A stretch of 64,000 nucleotides of DNA, taken from Glycomyces harbinensis. Its GTDB lineage: Bacteria > Actinomycetota > Actinomycetes > Mycobacteriales > Micromonosporaceae. The position numbers were made by a program, and so were the translations under genes. Shown piece by piece: positions 1 to 8,916 of this stretch (its first letter is position 1; each line of letters opens with the position of its first letter). The notes under the pieces are model-generated. The model did not search any database and was not told the origin of the DNA. It was given only the letters and a program-made list of their open reading frames with translations. The DNA lies in assembly GCF_900101745.1 (NCBI RefSeq), contig NZ_FNAD01000003.1:248001-312000 (forward strand), written 5' to 3'.

Positions 1-575
1 TCCTGGGTGTCCAGGCACACCGGCCAGGCGTCGACGTCCCCGAACTTCTTGAACAGGGCCGCCTTGCCCTCCATGACCGGCATCGCGGCGGCGGGCCCGA
101 TGTTGCCCAGGCCGAGCACGGCCGAGCCGTCGGTGACCACGGCGACGGTGTTGCGCTTGATGGTCAGGCGCCGCGCGTCGTCGGGGTTCTCGGCGATCGC
201 CATGCAGACGCGGGCGACGCCGGGGGTGTAGGCCATCGAGAGGTCGTCGCGGTTGCGCAGCGGGACCTTCGGGGTGACCTCGATCTTGCCGCCCAGGTGC
301 ATGAGGAAGGTCCGGTCGGAGACCTTCTTGACGTCGAAGTCCGGCATGGCGTCGAGGATGTGGGTGACCTGCTCGGCGTGCGAGGCGTCGGAGGTGTCGC
401 AGGTGAGGTCGACGGTCATCCGCTTGTTGTCCGAGGCGACGACGTCGAGCGCGGTGACGATCGCGCCGGCCTGTCCGACGACGGTGGCGAGGCGACCCGC
501 CGCGCCCGGATCGGCCGAGAGGGCCAGCCGGACCGTGATGGAGAACCCGGCGCTGGGAAGACGGGCTGCAGTCAT
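1..575 (-). CDS. NAD(P)-dependent malic enzyme, N-terminal part
   Basis: Oxidatively decarboxylates malate to pyruvate in the cytosol. Only the first 191 codons lie in the window; the gene runs off the left edge. Residues about 10-85 look like an ACT-type regulatory domain, followed by the malic-enzyme opening [10 protein letters not shown]. This ACT-plus-malic layout is usual for actinobacterial enzymes. The ATG at 573-575 follows AAGGAG with good spacing, so the start is firm. It is divergent from hflX across roughly 200 bp. The NAD/NADP preference cannot be read because the Rossmann part is missing. Confidence 0.9.
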   Translation of the reverse strand, partial: MTAARLPSAGFSITVRLALSADPGAAGRLATVVGQAGAIVTALDVVASDNKRMTVDLTCDTSDASHAEQVTHILDAMPDFDVKKVSDRTFLMHLGGKIEVTPKVPLRNRDDLSMAYTPGVARVCMAIAENPDDARRLTIKRNTVAVVTDGSAVLGLGNIGPAAAMPVMEGKAALFKKFGDVDAWPVCLDTQ

Positions 576-791
576 GCCGCTCCTTATGTGTGCACTTCGT
601 CGTGGACGCGTAGTCGGATGTCTTGAATGATGCCACCGCCTCGCGGTCCGCCGACCCGGCCCTGTCCTGCGAATAGGCTCCGCCACTGCGGCCCGGGCCG
701 GGTCGTTCGGAAGTAGGGGCGCGCGCCTCACGATATTCGTTCGCCGTTGTCACACTCGCGTGTCAAGCTTGTGGAGATGCACGAAGAGCAC

Positions 792-2189
792 ATGAACTTT
801 CACGAGGACTTTCCGTCCGACGCCCCTTCGACGGGCGAACTGGACCTGGAGGCGCGCCAAGCGCTGCGGCGCGTCTCCGGTCTTGCCTCTACCGAACTCG
901 CCGATGTCACCGACGCCGAGTACCGACGGCTGCGCCTCGAGCGCGTCGTCCTGGTCGGCGTGTGGACCGAAGGCTCGATCGACGACGCCGAGAACTCCCT
1001 GGCGGAGCTCGCCCAACTGGCCGAGACCGCCGGCTCCGAGGTCGTCGACGGCCTGATCCAGCGCCGCTCCAAGCCCGACGCGGGGACCTTTATCGGTTCC
1101 GGCAAGGTCAAGGAGGTCAAGGAGACCGTCGAGGCCCTCGGGGCCGACACGGTCATCGCCGACGGCGAGCTGTCGCCCGGCCAGTTGATCGCCTTGGAGA
1201 AGGTGATCAACGTCAAGGTCATCGACCGCACGGCGCTGATCCTCGACATCTTCGCCCAGCACGCGAAGAGCGCCGAGGGCAAGGCCCAGGTCGAGCTCGC
1301 GCAGCTCCAGTACCTCCTGCCGCGCCTGCGCGGCTGGGGTGACGCCATGAGCCGCCAGGGCGGTTCGAACGGCGGCGTGGGCCTGCGCGGTCCCGGTGAG
1401 ACCAAGCTCGAGACCGACCGTCGCCGCATCCGCGCGAAGGTCGCCAAGCTCCGCCGCGAGCTCGCGAAGCTCACGGTCACCCGCGAGACCAAGCGCGACT
1501 CGCGCACCCGGAACCGGGTGCCGGGCGTGGCGATCGCCGGGTACACGAACGCCGGCAAGTCGAGCCTGCTCAACGCCCTCACCGGCGCGGGCATCCTCGT
1601 CCAGGACGCCCTGTTCGCGACGCTCGACACCTCCACGAGGCGCTCGCGCACCTCGGAGGGCCGGGAGTACACGGTCACCGACACGGTCGGCTTCGTGCGG
1701 CACCTGCCGCACCAGCTGGTCGAGGCGTTCCGCTCGACGCTCGAGGAGGTCGCCGAGGCGGACCTCATCGTCCACGTCATCGACGGATCGCACCCCGACC
1801 CGCTCGGCCAGGCCGAAGCGGTCCGCGTGGTGCTCGCCGAGGTCGGCGCCGAAGAGGTCCCGGAACTGGTGGTGGTCAACAAGCTCGACCTGGTCGAGCC
1901 CGACGACGTGCTCCAGCTGCGCTCGGACTGGCCCGACGCGGTGTTCGTCTCCGCCCGCTCCGGCGAGGGGATTGACAAGCTCCGCGACGCCATCGAGCAC
2001 GCCATTCCGCAGCCGGACACCACGCTCACCGTCCTCGTTCCCTACGTTCGCGGAGACCTGGTGTCGCGCATGCGGTCTCGAGGTGAGGTCATCTCCACCG
2101 AGCACCGCGGGGACGGCACCGTCATCACGGCGCGCGTCGACGAAGCGCTTGCAGGTGAATTGCGAGCATTCGTCCTGGAAACGGACTGA
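792..2189 (+). CDS. hflX: Ribosome-splitting GTPase HflX
   Basis: HflX binds 50S subunits and stalled 70S ribosomes and splits them, for example after heat or antibiotic stress. The N-terminal HflX domain is followed by the G domain: G1 GYTNAGKSS near residue 250, G3 DTVGF near 297 and G4 NKLD near 363. The length of about 465 aa fits the actinobacterial family. The start is uncertain: the frame is open from TTG 747, with GTG 771, ATG 777 and ATG 792. I chose 792 because GAAGAG lies just upstream and because homology only begins around LDLEARQALRR. It stands alone, divergent from the malic enzyme gene. Confidence 0.9.
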   Translation: MNFHEDFPSDAPSTGELDLEARQALRRVSGLASTELADVTDAEYRRLRLERVVLVGVWTEGSIDDAENSLAELAQLAETAGSEVVDGLIQRRSKPDAGTFIGSGKVKEVKETVEALGADTVIADGELSPGQLIALEKVINVKVIDRTALILDIFAQHAKSAEGKAQVELAQLQYLLPRLRGWGDAMSRQGGSNGGVGLRGPGETKLETDRRRIRAKVAKLRRELAKLTVTRETKRDSRTRNRVPGVAIAGYTNAGKSSLLNALTGAGILVQDALFATLDTSTRRSRTSEGREYTVTDTVGFVRHLPHQLVEAFRSTLEEVAEADLIVHVIDGSHPDPLGQAEAVRVVLAEVGAEEVPELVVVNKLDLVEPDDVLQLRSDWPDAVFVSARSGEGIDKLRDAIEHAIPQPDTTLTVLVPYVRGDLVSRMRSRGEVISTEHRGDGTVITARVDEALAGELRAFVLETD

Positions 2190-2260
2190 ATCGCAGTGGT
2201 CCTGAACATGTCTCATGGGGGTCCCTTCGCTGACCCGGCGTGTTCTGCGACACTTGCGTG

Positions 2261-4012
2261 ATGCGAGAGCGCCGTGTGGGTCGAGTGGCCCTGCCTGCGC
2301 GGCTCGTCGCCGGGGCGGCTGGTGCTGCCATCCTGGTCACGGCCGCTCCCCCCGCCTATGCCCAGGATGAAGAGGCCGGCGGCGAGCTGCTGTGCAGTCT
2401 CCACGGCACCCAGGCCCCGGCGGGCATCGTCGCCGCGCCCGAAGGCGACGGCTGGTGGATCGTCGCCGCGGGCGCCGAGCAGAACGAGACGCTGTCGATC
2501 GACCGCGTCGGCGAGGACTGCAACACCCGTCCCGACGACGAGGCGTTCATCGTCCACCAGTCCCGCGACCCGCAGGCGCTGGCGCTCGACACCGAGGGCG
2601 GCGAGTACCTGTGGGTCGGCGACATCGGCGAGGCGGCCGACCGCAACTGGATCACCCTCAACCAGATCGACCTGACCGATTTCGACAACAACGCGATCTT
2701 CCGGTTCGTGTTCTCGGACGAGCCGCGCGACATCGGGTCGTTCCTGCTCCTGCCCGGCAAGAAGCCGCTGTTCATCAGTTCCGACGAGGGCGAGGCCACG
2801 CTGTTCTCGCCCCCGGGCGACAACCAGACCGATGACACCCCGCTCGACGAGGTCGGGACCGTGGCGCTCCCCGAAGGCGGTTCGGTCTCCGGCGCGGCCC
2901 TCAACGCGGACGGCACCAAGGTCGCCCTGCGCACCGAGAACGCCGTCTACGAGTGGGCCGTCGACGGCGACGTGCTCGCCGCGCTGGGCGGCGAGCCCCT
3001 CACCACGCCGATCGCCGACGGCGGCACCGCCGAAGGCCTCGCCTACGACGCCGACGGCAACTTCATCACGTTGGCCTCCACCGAAGGCGACGACGGCGTC
3101 TTCGGCACCGTCACCCGCTACGCCCCGGCGGCCCCCGCCGCCGAAGAGCCCGCCGAGAGCGAGGGCGAGGCGGCCCCCGCCGAAGAGGCCGGCCCGAGCC
3201 TGGTGGACCGGATCCTCGACCTCGGCTTCGGCACGATCGTGAAGATCCTGGCGGCCATCGCGATCCTCGGCCTGCTGGTGATGATCATCGGCATCGTGGT
3301 CATCCGCAAGTACAAGAAGGCCCAGAACGGCGACGAGGACGACGAGTCCGAGATGGGCTTCGCCGCGGAGGAGTCCGGCTTCGGCAAGGACGAGCCCTTC
3401 ATCCCCGACGACCCCGTCGACCTCGGTCTCGACGCCGGCCAGCCCGATCCCGACCTCGGCCGGGTGGCCCGCGGCGGCGTCTACGGCGGGGCCGCCAGGC
3501 AGGAACCGTCGGGGAACGTCTACGGCGGCGCCGCTCGACCCGTCGATCCGGCTCCGCCGAGCGGCAACGTCTACGGCGCCGCCGCCCGTCCCGTCGATCC
3601 GGCTCCGCCGAGCGGCAACGTCTACGGCGGTGCGGCCCGCCCCGAACCACCGGCACCGCCCCCGCCTCCCCGTCCCGAAGCGTCCGGCCAGGTCTTCGGC
3701 GGCCGCGAGGAACCCCAGTACGGGGCCTTCGAAGGCGGCGGCCACGGCAGCGTCTACGACAACTCGGGCCCCGGCCAGTCCTTCACGGCCAAGCCCGAAC
3801 CCTCAGGGAACGTCTACGGGGCCCAGCCCCGCCCCGCCGCACCCGCGGTCCCGCCCGGCGGGAGCCCGCCGAGCGGGAACGTGTACGGCGCCGGGGGATC
3901 GCCGCAGGGCTCCGTCTACGGGGCCGGAAACGGCGAACGGACCCCCGAAGCCGATGAGGGCTACTGGGGTCCGCCTGACAACGGTGGCTCCACTTACGGC
4001 CGGGGGCGCTAG
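2261..4012 (+). CDS. Secreted-domain membrane protein with SGNVYG-repeat cytoplasmic tail
   Basis: No named family recognised. A signal peptide occupies about residues 1-34 (cleavage after PAYA). An extracellular beta-rich region with regularly spaced acidic repeats (residues 35-320) may be a beta-propeller; that is inference. One strong transmembrane segment (about 324-348) is followed by basic RKYKK. The cytoplasmic tail to residue 583 is acidic, then Pro/Gly-rich, with about eight [ST]GxVYG motifs. The topology resembles a sensor or adaptor with an extracellular reader and a disordered, Tyr-repeat inside. GTG 2240 is an alternative start; ATG 2261 places the signal peptide better. It is convergent with lexA. 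Confidence 0.7.
   Translation: MRERRVGRVALPARLVAGAAGAAILVTAAPPAYAQDEEAGGELLCSLHGTQAPAGIVAAPEGDGWWIVAAGAEQNETLSIDRVGEDCNTRPDDEAFIVHQSRDPQALALDTEGGEYLWVGDIGEAADRNWITLNQIDLTDFDNNAIFRFVFSDEPRDIGSFLLLPGKKPLFISSDEGEATLFSPPGDNQTDDTPLDEVGTVALPEGGSVSGAALNADGTKVALRTENAVYEWAVDGDVLAALGGEPLTTPIADGGTAEGLAYDADGNFITLASTEGDDGVFGTVTRYAPAAPAAEEPAESEGEAAPAEEAGPSLVDRILDLGFGTIVKILAAIAILGLLVMIIGIVVIRKYKKAQNGDEDDESEMGFAAEESGFGKDEPFIPDDPVDLGLDAGQPDPDLGRVARGGVYGGAARQEPSGNVYGGAARPVDPAPPSGNVYGAAARPVDPAPPSGNVYGGAARPEPPAPPPPPRPEASGQVFGGREEPQYGAFEGGGHGSVYDNSGPGQSFTAKPEPSGNVYGAQPRPAAPAVPPGGSPPSGNVYGAGGSPQGSVYGAGNGERTPEADEGYWGPPDNGGSTYGRGR
3539..3629 (+). repeat. 40-bp direct repeat inside the SGNVYG tail
   Basis: A 40-bp stretch starting CCCGTCGATCCGGCTCCGCC at 3539 recurs identically 51 bp later (3590-3629). 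It encodes one 17-residue PVDPAPPSGNVYGxAAR unit, so the repeat is in frame and looks like a recent duplication. Confidence 0.85.
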
Positions 4013-4059
4013 CGCGGTTCGCGCAGCATCGAGACCTTGTCGAGTCGGCACGGCACCGC

Positions 4060-4075
4060 GCCGTCCGAGGACGGC
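4060..4075. terminator. Short inverted repeat between convergent genes
   Basis: GCCGTCC and GGACGGC are separated by 2 nt in the 77-bp gap between the stop at 4012 and the lexA stop at 4090. It is short, with no T run, and only a weak candidate for a bidirectional terminator. Confidence 0.35.
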
Positions 4076-4089
4076 ACGGCGGCGCCGGT

Positions 4090-4746
4090 TCAGATCTTCC
4101 GGAGGACGGCGACGACTCGGCCGAGGATCTCGGCCTCCGAGGCGTCGATCGGGTCGTACAGTGCGTTGGCCGGGAGGAGCCATGGCTTGCCGTTCTTGCG
4201 CTTCCAGGTCTTCACGGTCGCCTCGCCGTCGATCATCGCGGCCACGATCTCGCCGTTCAATGCGTCGGGCTGCTGGCGCACGACGACCCAGTCGCCGTCG
4301 GTGATGGCCGCCTCGACCATCGAGTCGCCCTTGACGCGCAGCAGGAAGTGCACGCCCTCGCCGACGAACTCGGCCGGCAGGGGCATGACGTCGTAGTCGC
4401 GCTCCTCGGCCAGGATCGGCTGTCCCGCGGCGATCTCGCCGACCATCGGGACGTAGCGGGGACGCGGGTGCTGCGAGCAGGTCTGGACTCCGCCCGGGGT
4501 GGACTGCCGGACCCCGACCGCGCGCGGCCGGCCGGCAAGGCGGTTGAGATAGCCCTTCCGCTCCAGCTGCTTCATCTGGTACGCGACGGAAGAGGCTGAG
4601 GCGAGCCCGACTTCGGCGCCGATCTCTCGAACGCTCGGCGGATACCCCTTGTTGTTGATGAACTCCTCGATGTACTCGAGGACTTGCTGCTGCCGACGCG
4701 TCAGCTTGCGCGTTTTCGGTCGGGCTGTGGTGGTCTCGCTGGCCAC
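4090..4746 (-). CDS. lexA: LexA, SOS-response repressor and self-cleaving protease
   Basis: Represses DNA-damage genes until RecA filaments trigger autocleavage. The 218-aa protein has an N-terminal winged helix (YPPSVREIGAEVGLASASS, residues 35-53). The cleavage site is A107-G108 in EIAAGQ, the nucleophile S142 is in GDSM and the general-base K179 is in ATVK, so the peptidase is intact. The frame stays open upstream to 4959, but the GTG at 4744-4746 has AGGAG six bases before it and matches the family start. A promoter lies at 4792-4820. I found no canonical CGAAC-N4-GTTCG SOS box in the upstream region, which is odd for this normally autoregulated gene. Confidence 0.95.
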   Translation of the reverse strand: MASETTTARPKTRKLTRRQQQVLEYIEEFINNKGYPPSVREIGAEVGLASASSVAYQMKQLERKGYLNRLAGRPRAVGVRQSTPGGVQTCSQHPRPRYVPMVGEIAAGQPILAEERDYDVMPLPAEFVGEGVHFLLRVKGDSMVEAAITDGDWVVVRQQPDALNGEIVAAMIDGEATVKTWKRKNGKPWLLPANALYDPIDASEAEILGRVVAVLRKI

Positions 4747-4791
4747 AGGAGGCTCCTGTAAGACAAATGGGACGGTATGTCTGATTCCGAC

Positions 4792-4820
4792 AATGTAACT
4801 CAGCTGCGGTGTCAAGTCAA
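4792..4820 (-). promoter_or_regulatory. lexA promoter
   Basis: On the minus strand, TTGACT (4815-4820) and TACATT (4792-4797) are separated by 17 bp, about 45 bp before the lexA start. Confidence 0.65.
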
Positions 4821-4974
4821 ACATTCGTGCGATGTCGGCGTGTCGGCGCGCTGGTCGGAATGTGTTTTGCCCCAGGTTCACCCGCACGGGTGAACGAGAA
4901 TCCGGTGCTCGATGGTTCACTGAAGCCCGTCCCCGAACTCCACCATGATCTTGGCACATCGATCTGCGCTATCC

Positions 4975-5003
4975 TTGACACAAGATCTTGTGGTTTGTTG
5001 TAT
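4975..5003 (+). promoter_or_regulatory. nrdR-nrdJ promoter
   Basis: A perfect -35 TTGACA (4975-4980), a 17-bp spacer and -10 TTGTAT (4998-5003). It sits about 145 bp before the nrdR start and has an NrdR box in the spacer. Confidence 0.7.
4978..4993. promoter_or_regulatory. NrdR box overlapping the nrdR-nrdJ promoter
   Basis: ACACAAGATCTTGTGG matches the NrdR-box consensus acaCwAtATaTwGtgt at most conserved positions and covers the end of the -35 and most of the spacer. NrdR boxes normally come in pairs about three helical turns apart. The only second candidate, CACTAGGTG near 5011-5019, is poor. Confidence 0.6.
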
Positions 5004-5148
5004 CGTCTCTCACTAGGTGTTGGGGTTGCTGCACCGACTGGAACCGCGGAAGGCAGACTGTCCTCCCGGCCGGGCGCCACAGCGGCGGCGCCGCTCCCCG
5101 GAGAATGTCAGTCCCCGGAGAGACGATGGCTCAAGAAGGAGACTAGCG

Positions 5149-5613
5149 ATGCGATGCCCTTACTGTCGCCATCCCGACAGTCGAGTAGTCGATTCTCGCG
5201 AGGCCGAGGACGGCAAGATCATCCGCCGCCGCAGGGTCTGCCAGCAGTGCGAGAAGCGCTTCACCACCGTCGAGGAATCCATCCTCGCCGTCGTGAAACG
5301 AAGCGGCGCAACGGAACCCTTCAGCCGCCGCAAGGTCGCCTCCGGCGTCCTCAAGGCCTGCCAGGGCCGCCCGGTCGACGCCGACGACGTGGCCAAACTG
5401 GCCCAGGCGGTCGAAGACGAGATCCGCTCGAAGGGCGTCGCCGAAGTACCGAGCAACGAGGTCGGCCTGGCCATCCTCGGACCGCTGCGCCAGCTCGACG
5501 AAGTCGCCTATCTGCGCTTCGCGAGCGTCTACCGCAGCTTCGAGTCGCTCGAGGACTTCGAGGCCGCCATCGCGCAGCTCCGCGCCGAGCACGCCGCCCG
5601 GGGCACCGAATAG
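5149..5613 (+). CDS. nrdR: NrdR, ribonucleotide reductase repressor
   Basis: ATP/dATP-sensing repressor of ribonucleotide reductase genes. It is 154 aa. The N-terminal zinc ribbon uses C3, C6, C31 and C34, and an ATP-cone domain follows (about residues 46-136, starting [15 protein letters not shown]). The frame is open further upstream, but the ATG at 5149 has AGAAGGAG at 5133-5140 and gives the conserved start MRCPYCRHP. It is followed 59 bp later by nrdJ, its expected target, and an NrdR box lies in the promoter. That predicts autoregulation of both genes. Confidence 0.95.
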   Translation: MRCPYCRHPDSRVVDSREAEDGKIIRRRRVCQQCEKRFTTVEESILAVVKRSGATEPFSRRKVASGVLKACQGRPVDADDVAKLAQAVEDEIRSKGVAEVPSNEVGLAILGPLRQLDEVAYLRFASVYRSFESLEDFEAAIAQLRAEHAARGTE

Positions 5614-5672
5614 CACCGTCAGAACACCCGTACGATTCCCGAATACCAGGCATGAGGAGACAGGGGCGAGAC

Positions 5673-8555
5673 ATGCCGAAGACCGTGAAGGCCGCCGAGG
5701 GCGCCGCGAAGACCGTTACGAGGACCAGTGTGAAGAAGCAGCCGACGGGCGGCCTCAAGGTGGAGCGCGTCTTCACCACGGCGGGGACCCACCCGTACGA
5801 CGAGGTCGCGTGGGAGTCCCGCGACGTCGTCATGACCAACTGGCGCGACGGCTCGATCAACTTCGAGCAGCGCGGCGTCGAGTTCCCCTCCTTCTGGAGC
5901 CAGAACGCCACCCAGATCGTGACCTCCAAGTACTTCCGCGGCGCCGTCGGCACCCCGCAGCGCGAGACCGGTCTCAAGCAGGTCATCGACCGCGTCGTGC
6001 ACCAGTACCACGTCGCCGGCGAGAAGAACGGTTACTTCGCCTCCGCCGAAGACGCCCAGATCTTCGCCGACGAGCTCACCTGGCTCCTGCTCCACCAGTA
6101 CTTCAGCTTCAACTCCCCGGTCTGGTTCAACGTCGGCACCGCCGCGCCCCAGCAGGTCTCCGCGTGCTTCATCCTCAGCGTGGACGACACCATGGAGTCG
6201 ATCCTGGACTGGTACAAGGAAGAGGGCATGATCTTCAAGGGCGGCTCCGGAGCGGGCGTCAACCTCTCCAAGATCCGCTCCTCCGCCGAACTGCTCTCCT
6301 CCGGCGGCAACGCCTCCGGCCCGATCAGCTTCATGCGCGGCGCCGACGCCTCCGCCGGCACCATCAAGTCCGGCGGCGCCACCCGCCGCGCCGCGAAGAT
6401 GGTCATCCTCGACGTCGACCACCCCGACATCGAGGCGTTCATCGACACCAAGGCCCGCGAAGAGGACAAGATCCGCGCCCTGCGCGACGCGGGCTTCGAC
6501 GTCGACCTCGGCGGCGAGGACATGTTCTCGGTCCAGTACCAGAACGCCAACAACTCGGTCCGCGTGACCGACGAGTTCATGGCCGCCGTCGAGAACGGCA
6601 CCGACTACGCGCTCAAGGGCCGCCAGACCGGCGAGGAGATCAGCCGCCGCGACGCCCGCGAGGTCTTCCGCAAGATGGCCAAGGCCGCCTGGGAGTGCGC
6701 CGACCCGGGCATCCAGTACGACGACGTCATCAACGACTGGCACACCAACCCGAACACGGACCGCATCTACGCGTCCAACCCGTGCTCGGAGTACATGAGC
6801 CTCAACGACTCCTCGTGCAACCTCGCCAGCCTGAACCTCATGAAGTTCCTCGGCGAGGACGGCTCCTTCGACGTCGAGCGGTTCGTCAAGACCGTCGAGT
6901 TCGTCATCACCGCCATGGAGATCTCGATCTCCTTCGCGGACTTCCCCACCGAGAAGATCGCGGAGACCACGAGGAACTTCCGCCAGCTCGGCATCGGGTA
7001 CTCCAACCTCGGCGCCCTGCTCATGGCCTCGGGCCACGCCTACGACTCCGAAGACGGCCGCGCCCTCGCCGCGGGCATCACCGCGCTCATGACCGGCGTC
7101 TCCTACCGCCGCTCGGCCGAGATCGCCGGCGTCGTCGGCCCCTACGCGGGCTACGAGCTCAACGCGGAGCCGCACCAGCGGGTCATGGCCAAGCACGCCG
7201 CCGCCGCGAACGAGGTCCGCACCTTCGGCGACGTCGACGCCACGATCCTCGACGCCGCCAAGGCCGAATGGGCCGCCGGCAACGAGATCGGCGCCGTCAA
7301 CGGCTGGCGCAACGCGCAGGCCTCGGTGCTCGCGCCCACCGGCACCATCTCGTTCATGATGGACTGCGACACCACCGGCATCGAGCCCGACCTGGCGCTC
7401 GTGAAGTTCAAGAAGATGGTCGGCGGCGGCTCCATGGAGATCGTCAACCAGACCGTGCCCCGCGCGCTGGCCAACCTGGGCTACGACCAGGAGCAGAGCG
7501 GCGCGATCGTCGACTACATCGCCGAGAACGGCCACATCGTCGGCGCCCCGCACCTGGCCGAGGAGCACTACAGCGTGTTCGACTGCGCCATGGGCGAGCG
7601 CTCGATCTCGCCGATGGGCCACGTCAACATGATGGCCGCGGTGCAGCCGTTCCTGAGCGGGTCCACGAGCAAGACCGTGAACCTGCCCGAGTCCGCCACC
7701 GTCGAGGACATCGAAGAGGTCTACTTCCAGGGCTGGAAGCTCGGCATCAAGGCCCTCGCGGTCTACCGCGACAACTGCAAGGTCGGCCAGCCGCTCTCCG
7801 CGAAGAAGAAGGAAGTGGAGCAGGCCGTCGAGGCCGCGGTGGAGCAGGCGATCGCCACGGTCGAGGCCCACGTCCCGGTGCGCCGCAAGCTGCCGAAGAA
7901 GCGCCCGAGCCAGACGATCTCGTTCTCCGTGGGCGGCGCCGAGGGCTACATGACCTCCTCGTCCTACCCGGACGACGGCCTCGGCGAGGTCTTCCTCAAG
8001 ATGTCGAAGCAGGGCTCGACCCTCGCCGGCGTCATGGACGCCCTGTCGGTGTCGATCTCGATCGCCCTCCAGTACGGCGTGCCGCTGGAGAAGTACGTCG
8101 AGAAGTTCACCAACATGCGCTTCGAGCCCGCCGGCATGACCGACGACCCGGACATCCGGATGGCCTCCTCGCTGGTGGACTACATCTTCCGCCGCCTGGC
8201 CCTGGACTACCTGCCGTACGACGAGCGGGCCGCGATCGGCATCCTGACGACCGCCGAGCGCACCGCCGAGGTCAACGGCGAGGACCCCGCGAAGGTCTCC
8301 CAGCCGGAGGTCGACCTGGAGGCGCTGCGCGGCTCCGCCCCGGTGGACGAGGCGCCGGCCGACGACGACGGCGTCGCCGAAGCCGTTGCGGAGCGTGTGC
8401 AGATCGAGTCGAAGAAGTCCCGCCTGGACATCCTCAACTCGGCCCAGGCCCGCAGCGCCGACGCGCCGCTGTGCATGAACTGCGGGACCAAGATGCGCCC
8501 GGCCGGCTCCTGCTACGCCTGCGAGGGCTGCGGCGCCACCAGCGGTTGCAGCTAG
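5673..8555 (+). CDS. nrdJ: Adenosylcobalamin-dependent (class II) ribonucleotide reductase
   Basis: Reduces ribonucleotides to deoxyribonucleotides using a cobalamin-generated thiyl radical, independent of oxygen. The 960-aa length fits actinobacterial NrdJ. Visible motifs include FNSPVWFNVG, ACFILSVDD, the NPCSEYMSL active-site loop and, near the end, APTGTISFMMDCDTTGIEP. The C-terminus carries a zinc-type cluster (CMNCG, CYACEGCG). The ATG at 5673 follows a purine-rich GGGGCGAG. It is co-transcribed with nrdR and ends at a strong hairpin. Using it implies a need for vitamin B12. Confidence 0.95.
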   Translation: MPKTVKAAEGAAKTVTRTSVKKQPTGGLKVERVFTTAGTHPYDEVAWESRDVVMTNWRDGSINFEQRGVEFPSFWSQNATQIVTSKYFRGAVGTPQRETGLKQVIDRVVHQYHVAGEKNGYFASAEDAQIFADELTWLLLHQYFSFNSPVWFNVGTAAPQQVSACFILSVDDTMESILDWYKEEGMIFKGGSGAGVNLSKIRSSAELLSSGGNASGPISFMRGADASAGTIKSGGATRRAAKMVILDVDHPDIEAFIDTKAREEDKIRALRDAGFDVDLGGEDMFSVQYQNANNSVRVTDEFMAAVENGTDYALKGRQTGEEISRRDAREVFRKMAKAAWECADPGIQYDDVINDWHTNPNTDRIYASNPCSEYMSLNDSSCNLASLNLMKFLGEDGSFDVERFVKTVEFVITAMEISISFADFPTEKIAETTRNFRQLGIGYSNLGALLMASGHAYDSEDGRALAAGITALMTGVSYRRSAEIAGVVGPYAGYELNAEPHQRVMAKHAAAANEVRTFGDVDATILDAAKAEWAAGNEIGAVNGWRNAQASVLAPTGTISFMMDCDTTGIEPDLALVKFKKMVGGGSMEIVNQTVPRALANLGYDQEQSGAIVDYIAENGHIVGAPHLAEEHYSVFDCAMGERSISPMGHVNMMAAVQPFLSGSTSKTVNLPESATVEDIEEVYFQGWKLGIKALAVYRDNCKVGQPLSAKKKEVEQAVEAAVEQAIATVEAHVPVRRKLPKKRPSQTISFSVGGAEGYMTSSSYPDDGLGEVFLKMSKQGSTLAGVMDALSVSISIALQYGVPLEKYVEKFTNMRFEPAGMTDDPDIRMASSLVDYIFRRLALDYLPYDERAAIGILTTAERTAEVNGEDPAKVSQPEVDLEALRGSAPVDEAPADDDGVAEAVAERVQIESKKSRLDILNSAQARSADAPLCMNCGTKMRPAGSCYACEGCGATSGCS

Positions 8556-8571
8556 TCAGCGAGCGAGATCA

Positions 8572-8600
8572 GGGCCCCAGGCGCATCGCGCCTGGGGCCC
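8572..8600 (+). terminator. nrdJ terminator hairpin
   Basis: A perfect 13-bp stem, GGGCCCCAGGCGC (8572-8584), with a 3-nt loop and its complement at 8588-8600, followed by CGTTTCACTT. It lies 16 bp after the nrdJ stop. Confidence 0.85.
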
Positions 8601-8760
8601 CGTTTCACTTACCTGCGATCAGATTAACCCCGGCCGTGGGCCGCGCGCGGCGTTTCGGAGAAAAACTCGGAGCCGCCTCGACGACTTCGCAGCGTAACCG
8701 CAGCAAAACTAGACAAGACGGGCCGTAGGCGCCCGATGCCACGGTCATAGACTCCCCTCT
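8601..8760. other. Intergenic region before the small ORF
   Basis: No gene of its own. It lies between the nrdJ terminator and the Hsp70-like gene block. The only signal seen is TAGACT at 8748-8753, seven bases before an ATG at 8761, which fits a leaderless start. Confidence 0.5.
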
Positions 8761-8916
8761 ATGCACAACGTTCCCCTGGCCCCTCCGGGCTCGGCGACGC
8801 CGGCGAGCCCTGCGGAGAGCGCGGTGGCGACGCTTGCGGGCCGAGCCGTGCGCACGGCCCCCGCGCCCGCGAGCCGGACGATGAACCCCGCTGCGACGCC
8901 GGCGAGCCGGACATGA
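8761..8916 (+). CDS. Possible 51-aa leader ORF coupled to the Hsp70-like gene
   Basis: This ATG-started frame encodes 51 Ala/Pro-rich residues (MHNVPLAPPGS...). Its stop overlaps the next start as ATGA, a classic translational-coupling layout. A -10-like TAGACT lies seven bases upstream, so it could be read from a leaderless mRNA. There is no Shine-Dalgarno and no recognisable domain. It contains the repeated 16-mer GCGACGCCGGCGAGCC twice. It could be chance in GC-rich DNA. Confidence 0.3.
   Translation: MHNVPLAPPGSATPASPAESAVATLAGRAVRTAPAPASRTMNPAATPASRT

Noticed and set aside
750-2216. Long open frames on the strand opposite hflX and, similarly, opposite nrdJ, pknG, dxs, the fad genes and the hem genes
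   Set aside because: They are GC-codon shadows: low-complexity Arg/Gly/Ala/Asp products with no family motifs, lying over well-supported genes.
4947-4962. Second NrdR box one pair-spacing upstream of 4978
   Set aside because: The sequence at the expected offset does not match the consensus.
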